Shown here: piece after piece, positions 7,920-12,934 of the stretch
How positions within the stretch are numbered: position 1 is the stretch's first letter
Layout of the letters: each line of letters starts with the position of its first letter
From: Blastocatellia bacterium
GTDB lineage: Bacteria > Acidobacteriota > Blastocatellia > Chloracidobacteriales > JADJPF01
NCBI GenBank assembly: GCA_016789295.1
Contig: JAEUQL010000050.1
Span: forward strand, 1 to 12,934
Length of the DNA: 12,934 nt
Direction: 5' to 3'
The notes under the pieces: model-generated
What the model saw: the letters and a program-made list of their open reading frames with translations, nothing else
The model's database searches: none
What the model was told of the DNA's origin: nothing
Translations under genes and position numbers: made by a program

Positions 7920-9577
7920 GATCCATTGCCTATTTTGGAGTTCCATTAGCTGCTGAAAGAGCCAAAGATAGTAGTAAATTAACGCCTATAGCAGGCTTTA
8001 GTGTAGCTGAAGCCGAGCTAGTTAAATCTTTATTGCTATATGGTTCTTATGAAAACTACTTTTTCATTTGTAGATCTTCAGGCTCTATAAATGAAGCAAA
8101 AGAGCTACTTTTTACCTATCCTAATAATGATCGTACCGAAGTTGTTAGTATAGCAGAGTTTGAAAAGATAAAAGCTTATGAAAGAGTTATTCTCTTGAGT
8201 GCGTCAAGCATTTTGAGCGAACTAATTCAAGCTAGAAAGTTATTGGATCGCCCTAAATATCCTATTGTAGGTTTTACTCATGCCCTTAGTTATCTGATAG
8301 GACTTCCTCATATTTTGAACCTTCTTTTAGAACAAGTTAACATTTTTGATGCAATTATTTGTACAAGTAGTGCTGGGAAAATGTCTGTTGAAAAGCTTTT
8401 TGAATCAACGTCAAGCTTTATTTCGCACAGATTTGGCTTTACACCACATTACAAAGGGAAGCTACCTGTAGCTCCTCTTGGCATAGATACAGAAATCTAT
8501 TACCCTCGTGACAAAGCCGAAGCTAGGAGTAGGTTTTCTATTCCACAAGAAAAAAAAGTGTTTCTTTATTTAGGACGTTTTTCAGATATTGACAAAATGG
8601 ATCCCTTCCCTCTGCTTATTGCTTTTGCTAAAACATTTGCTGCAGACAAAGAAAAACCGTTTCTTATACTATCTGGTGATGATACTCACTTAAACCTGAC
8701 AAAAACTTTGCAAAACTTTGCAGTAGATCTTGGCTGTAGTGATATGGTCAAAATTCTTCCAGATATTTCTAGCCAAGACAAGCCTTGGCTCTATTCTGCA
8801 GCAGACTGTTTTGTATCAATAAGTGATAGTGTTCAAGAAACTTTTGGGCTAACTGTAATAGAAGCTATGGCTTCAGGGCTTCCTGTTATTGGGTCAGATT
8901 GGAGTGGTTATAAAGAATCAGTAAAAGATGGTGTAACAGGAATACTTGTCCCAACGTACTCTGCCAAACAGTGTATGGATACTGTGAGTAGTGCTGCTCC
9001 GATTGTTGGTGAAGGAATGTCTCAATGGTTATTGGGACAATCGATAGTTGTAGATATTGCTCATCTCTCATCTGCCCTTAGATTTATGGCTGAAAATGAC
9101 TTTAGTAGGATAGAAATGGGCAGACAAGGTCGCAAAGTAGCTACTGAAAAATATTGCTGGCGAGAAGTGATAAAAAGGTATGAAACAATATGGGAAGATC
9201 TATTCGAGGTTGCAAACAGTGCTACACCAGTTATAGATCCTTTAATCAACGGAATAACTTCACTGCATCATAGCAAAGTATTTGACCATTATCCTACAGG
9301 TTCTATATCACTGGAAACCGAGCTAGAGATCACTCAGTTTGGATTTGAAATCAGTAGAGAAAGGATGGAGAAACTATTGCAGCAACGCTATATGTTTTTT
9401 GATGTAGATATTTTTAAACAGATACTTTCTATTTTTATAAGGCATCAAAAAATGAATACTAAAACAGTGGTCAAATATTTAGCCTTAGACTTTGAAGTAA
9501 CTACTGAAGCCATTTTTCAGTATATTGTGCGGTTGGTAAAATATGGCTTGTTAGACACTTCTTCAAAGAAGACATAG
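7916..9577 (+). CDS. GT-B glycosyltransferase, family-4-like, with C-terminal extension
   Basis: This 553-residue protein probably transfers a sugar from an activated donor to the peptide or another acceptor. The C-terminal Rossmann half is clear: PLGID (187-191), LYLGRFS (217-223), SGDD (253-256) and the EX7E motif with Glu308 and Glu316 in a QETFGL...EAMASG context, followed by GLPVIGSDWSG and DGVTGILVP. These are typical of retaining GT4-like enzymes. The N-terminal acceptor half is divergent, as expected. Two parts exceed a minimal GT4: an insertion around residues 347-383, and a tail from about 435 to 553. The end of the tail (about 505-548) reads like a winged-helix segment (FEVTTEAIFQYI, then LVKYGLL). 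No signal peptide or membrane helix is apparent, so it should act in the cytoplasm. The start overlaps the thioesterase stop (ATGA) with a weak AGGA at 7906, so it belongs to the NRPS operon. Donor and acceptor cannot be read from the sequence; a role in surface polysaccharide is possible but less likely given the overlap. Confidence 0.9.
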   Translation: MRSIAYFGVPLAAERAKDSSKLTPIAGFSVAEAELVKSLLLYGSYENYFFICRSSGSINEAKELLFTYPNNDRTEVVSIAEFEKIKAYERVILLSASSILSELIQARKLLDRPKYPIVGFTHALSYLIGLPHILNLLLEQVNIFDAIICTSSAGKMSVEKLFESTSSFISHRFGFTPHYKGKLPVAPLGIDTEIYYPRDKAEARSRFSIPQEKKVFLYLGRFSDIDKMDPFPLLIAFAKTFAADKEKPFLILSGDDTHLNLTKTLQNFAVDLGCSDMVKILPDISSQDKPWLYSAADCFVSISDSVQETFGLTVIEAMASGLPVIGSDWSGYKESVKDGVTGILVPTYSAKQCMDTVSSAAPIVGEGMSQWLLGQSIVVDIAHLSSALRFMAENDFSRIEMGRQGRKVATEKYCWREVIKRYETIWEDLFEVANSATPVIDPLINGITSLHHSKVFDHYPTGSISLETELEITQFGFEISRERMEKLLQQRYMFFDVDIFKQILSIFIRHQKMNTKTVVKYLALDFEVTTEAIFQYIVRLVKYGLLDTSSKKT

Positions 9578-9707
9578 TTTTGCCTTGAACCACTCATCTT
9601 TACTAAACTTCCATTCACCTCAAAAATGCCTACTAACATTAAAAACTACTTTTATTTATTTGTAATATTCGTTAATTGAACAGCTTTCACTTAAAGAGAG
9701 TATTTGG
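9578..9707. other. 130-bp gap between glycosyltransferase and NusG-paralog gene
   Basis: This is the only sizeable non-coding gap on the + strand and is distinctly A+T-rich. I see no stable GC stem followed by a T-run, so a strong intrinsic terminator after the glycosyltransferase is not supported. A TAATAT at 9663-9668 could serve as a -10 box, but no matching -35 lies about 17 bp upstream, so a promoter is not called. A purine run (AAAGAGAG, 9693-9700) seven bases before the ATG at 9708 is the likely ribosome site of the next gene. The gap separates the four-gene NRPS block from the NusG-paralog/acylase pair. A secondary promoter here is plausible but unproven. Confidence 0.5.
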
Positions 9708-10238
9708 ATGGAAAATATCAAGAGTTTTTGGTATGAGATAGCTTGGTTTGCTGTTCAAACAAAACCAAATCAAGAGTCTATAGCAGCATTAAATGTTAGC
9801 CGTTACAACCTTGAATATATGCTGCCACAAGTGAAGCAAGAAAGAGTTGTTTATGGTGTGACCAGAATCGTAATCCGTTCACTTTTTAGCAACTACATGT
9901 TTGTAAAGTTTGAACCTGCTCTCTATCTTCATTTGTTACAAAATACACGTGGCATTAGACGTGTTGTTTGTGCTGGGGATGACCCGATTGTTGTTGATCA
10001 AAAAATAATTGATCAGATTAGAAAACGGATAGGTAATGATGGATATGTATATTTAGATAAGGAGCGAAAACCCAGTATTGGTGAGAAGGTAGTAGTAAAT
10101 AATGGTATTTTTCAAGGTATGGTAGGTGTGTTTGAACAACAACTGAACGGCCAGAAAAGGGCAAAAATTCTTTTAGAAACTATACAGGCTAGGCTTCTTG
10201 TAGATACTGATCAAATCAAAGCTGCAGCCGCGAGATAA
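9708..10238 (+). CDS. NusG-family transcription antiterminator paralog (RfaH/LoaP/UpxY-like)
   Basis: This 176-residue protein has the two-domain layout of NusG. The NGN domain spans about residues 9-110, opening with WFAVQTKPNQE and containing the SLFSNYMFVKFE strand and the NTRGIRRVV segment. The KOW domain spans about 122-176, with PSIGEKVVVNNGIFQGMVG. NGN domains bind the RNA polymerase clamp and the KOW domain contacts ribosome or terminator factors. The SLFSNYMFV and GIRRVV pattern is shared by core NusG and its paralogs. Two points favour a specialised, operon-dedicated paralog: its place inside a biosynthetic locus, and the absence of secE, rplK or rplA, the usual neighbours of housekeeping nusG. 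RfaH, UpxY and LoaP paralogs promote read-through of long polysaccharide or antibiotic operons. It is followed after 19 bp by the acylase, so the two are probably co-transcribed. The sequence cannot tell which paralog subfamily it belongs to, or whether it acts on the upstream NRPS genes. Confidence 0.92.
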   Translation: MENIKSFWYEIAWFAVQTKPNQESIAALNVSRYNLEYMLPQVKQERVVYGVTRIVIRSLFSNYMFVKFEPALYLHLLQNTRGIRRVVCAGDDPIVVDQKIIDQIRKRIGNDGYVYLDKERKPSIGEKVVVNNGIFQGMVGVFEQQLNGQKRAKILLETIQARLLVDTDQIKAAAAR

Positions 10239-10257
10239 TGGAAAAAGGTTATAGTCA

Positions 10258-12390
10258 ATGAAATTACTTAAAATAGATTCTATTCTGCTCCCTGTTTTAT
10301 TGGTACTTTCTATTTTTGTGGGCACTGCTATTGCAACAGAGAGTAACGAAGCAGCTTTGGCCAAGTCAGTAACAATATATCGGGACGAATATGGAGTTCC
10401 CCACATCTATGCATCTACTGATGCTGCAGCTATTTTTGGCTACATTTATGCACAGGCAGAAGACAGTTTTGCACAACTTGAAGAAAACTACATATATGCT
10501 TTGGGACGTGGGGCAGAAATCGATGGTGAAGCAGTTCTGGCTAGTGACATCCTCAACCGTACTCTTGAAATCTCTAAGTACTCAATTGAAGAGTACAGAA
10601 ACGCAAATCCGAAGATGAGGGCTATATATGATGCTACGTCAGCAGCACTGAACTACTTTTTGGAAAAGAATCCACAAGTTAAGCCGCGTTTAATTAACAA
10701 ATTTGAACCCTGGCATACGCTTGCTTTTAGTCGCTATGCACTCTACCAGCTTTTTATTTTCGGTCAGACAGGTTTAGATATTACAGAACTACTAAAATCT
10801 GTAGAGAACAGGCAGAAGGTTGTAGGATCAAATGCTTGGGCTATTTCTGCAAAGAAGAGTCTTTCTGGCAAAACAATCCTGTTTATTAACCCACACGTAC
10901 CTTTTTTTGGCTCTTTTCAGTACTATGAAGGCCATTTGCACAGCATGGAAGGGTTAAATATATATGGAGCTACTTTTTTAGGAGCACCTTTCCCTGCATT
11001 GGGACACAATACTAACCTAGCTTGGAGTCATACTGTCAATGAGCCAGATATATATGATATATATGTTGAAAAGTTTGACGATCCAGCCAATAAGCTCAAC
11101 TATAGATATGGGGATACTTACAGAAAGGCTACGGCTTGGGAAGAAGAGATAAAAATTAAAACAGCAAGTGGTTTTGAAACTAAAAGAATAACTCTTGTAA
11201 AGACTCATCATGGACCAGTTATTGCTAACAATGAGTTAGGTACTTTGACGCTAAAGCTTGCTAAAATCCAGGAAGGTGGGATTTTACAGCAGTGGTATGA
11301 GATGGGAAAAGCAAACTCTTTTGAGGAGTTTAAGTTGGCTTTGTCAAAACTTTCCTTACCATTTTTCAATACTGTATATGCTGATAGACAAGGAAATATA
11401 TATTATCTATATGGAGGAGCTATTGCGAAACGATCTGGTGAGTTTGACTGGTCACGGCCTGTCGATGGAACCACACCAAAAACAGAGTGGCAAGGTTATC
11501 ATACACTCGATGAACTTCCACAATTGATAAATCCTAAAGAAGGCTATATACAAAATTGTAATCAGACCCCTTTTTTGACTACAGACCTAGAAAACCCAGA
11601 AAAGTCCAACTATCCAGTTTATATCTCTCGTGAAGGGGATACAGCACGAGCGAGGATGTCACGGAGGCTACTATCTTCTAGAAAGAAGTTTTCTTTGGCT
11701 CAAGTTGCAAGGCTTGCTTTTGATACTGGAGTAATAGAGGCAGAGGAGTATCTGCCACCACTTTTTCAAGAGTTTGAGGAGTTGCGCAAAGCAGAAAGGG
11801 AACGAGCCTTGAAACTTACTCCAATAATTGCTGAGCTTAAAAGGTGGAATAAGATAAGTAGCATAGATTCTACTGCAATGACGGTATTTACTCTTTGGCT
11901 AGAACGTTTTGCTGGGTTAGAAAATCAGACAGAGAAGTGGGTGAAGATAGCTGCTTTAGAAGATGTAGTTTTGGGGCTAGAAAAGTCATTTGGTACTTGG
12001 AAAGTGGCTTGGGGAAGGATAAATAGGCTTCAGCGAACAGACTCAAACAAAGAGCAAGGTTTTAGTGACAATGCAAAAAGTCTTGCTGTTGCAGGTGGTC
12101 CAGGGTGGGTAGGGACTATTTTCAGTTTTTACACTCGACCAGAAGAGAACCAAAAGGCACGTTATGGAATAGCAGGTCATTCTTTTGTTGGTGTTGTGGA
12201 ACTTGGAGCAAACATTAGAAGCTATTCTATATATGTTTTTGGGCAAAGCTCAAACCCAAAATCTCCACACTTTTTTGATCAAGCTACTCTCTATACCAAA
12301 GGTAGATTTAAAAAAGTACATTTTTCTTTAGCAGAAGTTAAAGTCTATGCAAAGTATATCTATAGGCCAGGAGAGAACGTAAAGAAGTAA
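10258..12390 (+). CDS. Secreted Ntn-hydrolase acylase, penicillin amidase family, PvdQ/AHL-acylase type
   Basis: This family hydrolyses amide bonds, often releasing an acyl chain from an amine. The 710-residue precursor has a signal peptide: Lys2 and Lys5, a hydrophobic core at about 9-23, and an AIA site with likely cleavage after Ala26. It therefore acts outside the cytoplasm, in the periplasm if the host is Gram-negative. The alpha chain begins with VTIYRDEYGVPHIYAS (38-53). Autoproteolysis is expected at Gly190/Ser191 (GSNAW, codon 10828), making Ser191 the N-terminal nucleophile. Alpha (about 164 residues) and beta (520 residues) sizes resemble PvdQ's roughly 18 and 60 kDa chains. Counting from Ser191 as beta-1, His213 is beta-23 and Val260 is beta-70, the positions I recall for PvdQ; penicillin G acylase has Gln and Ala in these places. 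Further family segments are GHNTNLAW (249-256), EGYIQNCNQTP with the candidate oxyanion Asn435 (beta-245), and GQSSNPKSPHFFDQA (662-676). AAAAAGG at 10242-10248 supports the ATG. In an NRPS locus the likeliest task is removing an N-acyl group from the exported peptide; AHL degradation is the main alternative. Confidence 0.95.
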   Translation: MKLLKIDSILLPVLLVLSIFVGTAIATESNEAALAKSVTIYRDEYGVPHIYASTDAAAIFGYIYAQAEDSFAQLEENYIYALGRGAEIDGEAVLASDILNRTLEISKYSIEEYRNANPKMRAIYDATSAALNYFLEKNPQVKPRLINKFEPWHTLAFSRYALYQLFIFGQTGLDITELLKSVENRQKVVGSNAWAISAKKSLSGKTILFINPHVPFFGSFQYYEGHLHSMEGLNIYGATFLGAPFPALGHNTNLAWSHTVNEPDIYDIYVEKFDDPANKLNYRYGDTYRKATAWEEEIKIKTASGFETKRITLVKTHHGPVIANNELGTLTLKLAKIQEGGILQQWYEMGKANSFEEFKLALSKLSLPFFNTVYADRQGNIYYLYGGAIAKRSGEFDWSRPVDGTTPKTEWQGYHTLDELPQLINPKEGYIQNCNQTPFLTTDLENPEKSNYPVYISREGDTARARMSRRLLSSRKKFSLAQVARLAFDTGVIEAEEYLPPLFQEFEELRKAERERALKLTPIIAELKRWNKISSIDSTAMTVFTLWLERFAGLENQTEKWVKIAALEDVVLGLEKSFGTWKVAWGRINRLQRTDSNKEQGFSDNAKSLAVAGGPGWVGTIFSFYTRPEENQKARYGIAGHSFVGVVELGANIRSYSIYVFGQSSNPKSPHFFDQATLYTKGRFKKVHFSLAEVKVYAKYIYRPGENVKK

Positions 12391-12395
12391 CAACA

Positions 12396-12934
12396 CTATT
12401 GATTTAGCAGCTTTGTCCACACTGCTACTATATCGGATTCTTCCTTTTGTAAAGAGTAAGTACTATTAATAAAGACTGAAGCCTTTTTGGCTTGTGCCCT
12501 TATTAGGTCAGGATTTTTCTCATATGCTGATATAACCTTCTCAACATTTTTTGCAAAATTGATCACATCTGGCTGTTGTACAGGATAACAAAAGCTTGTA
12601 TTAAAAAACTCTTTCCCTCCCATACCATCATAACCAACTACAATACAACCACAAGACATAGCTTCTGCTGCTAACAAACCAAAGCCTTCACCATTTACAA
12701 AACTTAAAAATATAGATGACTCTTTCAAAATCTCTGCTACTTCTTTCTCAGACTTTGCAGAGATAGGTACAAGCTGATAATCTGCAATAGTTCCTCTAAA
12801 TTTCAAAATATTTATAACTTGTACTAGGTCATCATAATTTTTATTTGTGCTGAAAGCTATCTGCTTTTTCTTTTCGCTACTGTACTGAAAAATATTGGGG
12901 TCTATAGCATTGTGTATTCTGAAGATAGTAAGTT
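12396..12934 (-). CDS. Glycosyltransferase, GT4-like, C-terminal part (5'-partial at right window edge)
   Basis: About 178 C-terminal residues of a GT-B glycosyltransferase are visible, ending in TKLLNQ and TAG at 12398-12396. The frame stays open to the right edge. The residues upstream of the TTG codon at 12806-12804 (for example FRIHNAIDPN, then YDDLVQVINILK) continue the donor-binding Rossmann domain. The TTG is therefore not the start, and the gene begins beyond 12934. Supporting motifs are the switch into SEKEVAEILKESSIFLSF, then the EX7E motif in GEGFGLLAAEAMSCG (near 12660-12695), followed by CIVVGYDGMGGKEFF. These are typical of family-4-like retaining enzymes. It lacks the long C-terminal tail of the glycosyltransferase at 7916-9577, so it is not a recent copy of it. 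It is convergent with the acylase, the two stop codons being 5 bp apart. It may belong to the cluster's sugar chemistry or to an unrelated surface-glycan operon; the window cannot decide. Confidence 0.88.
   Translation of the reverse strand, partial: LTIFRIHNAIDPNIFQYSSEKKKQIAFSTNKNYDDLVQVINILKFRGTIADYQLVPISAKSEKEVAEILKESSIFLSFVNGEGFGLLAAEAMSCGCIVVGYDGMGGKEFFNTSFCYPVQQPDVINFAKNVEKVISAYEKNPDLIRAQAKKASVFINSTYSLQKEESDIVAVWTKLLNQ

Noticed and set aside
9645..9668. Sigma-70 promoter around TAATAT at 9663
   Set aside because: A -10-like hexamer is expected by chance in such A+T-rich DNA, and the bases at the -35 position do not resemble TTGACA.
12380..12410. Bidirectional terminator between the acylase and the minus-strand glycosyltransferase
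   Set aside because: No inverted repeat with flanking A and T runs can be seen in the few bases between and around the two stops.
12804..12806. TTG as the start of the minus-strand glycosyltransferase
   Set aside because: The frame continues without stops to the right edge and the extra residues fit the donor-binding domain, so the gene is cut by the window rather than short.

Overview
This A+T-rich window holds part of a nonribosomal peptide biosynthetic locus. Six protein-coding genes lie on the + strand and one on the - strand. Two genes are cut by the window edges. I see no RNA genes, CRISPR arrays, insertion sequences or transposase remnants. The organism cannot be named from this sequence. 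Clear Shine-Dalgarno sites show it is bacterial. A secreted acylase of the PvdQ/AHL-acylase type, known mostly from Gram-negative bacteria, suggests a Gram-negative host. The phylum (cyanobacterium, proteobacterium, acidobacterium or other) stays open.

Layout: (1) 1-6939, the C-terminal part of a large NRPS with visible order C(degenerate)-A-PCP-C-A-PCP-TE. Its reading frame is open from the first base, so the protein starts upstream of the window. (2) 6952-7161, an MbtH-like protein, the small partner of adenylation domains. (3) 7173-7919, a stand-alone type II thioesterase. (4) 7916-9577, a GT-B fold family-4-like glycosyltransferase with an extra C-terminal region. These four genes are spaced by 12 bp, 11 bp and a 4-bp ATGA overlap, so they very probably form one transcript. 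(5) A 130-bp gap at 9578-9707 with no convincing terminator or promoter. (6) 9708-10238, a specialised NusG paralog (RfaH/LoaP/UpxY type). (7) 10258-12390, an Ntn-hydrolase acylase with an N-terminal signal peptide. (8) 12396-12934 on the - strand, the C-terminal half of a second glycosyltransferase, convergent with the acylase and only 5 bp from its stop.

Proposed joint function (inference): the NRPS with its MbtH helper builds a peptide and releases it with the terminal TE. The type II TE clears mis-primed carrier proteins, and a glycosyltransferase decorates the product. The exported acylase may trim an N-acyl group outside the cytoplasm, as PvdQ does in pyoverdine maturation. The NusG paralog may act as a processive antiterminator for the long operon. 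The last two NRPS modules look specific for an aliphatic residue (Val-like code) and possibly for a Gln/Glu-like residue; both are pocket readings made by hand.

The most unusual points are the first visible condensation domain, which has lost the catalytic histidine, and the linkage of an operon-specific NusG paralog with a PvdQ-like acylase and a glycosylating NRPS cluster.
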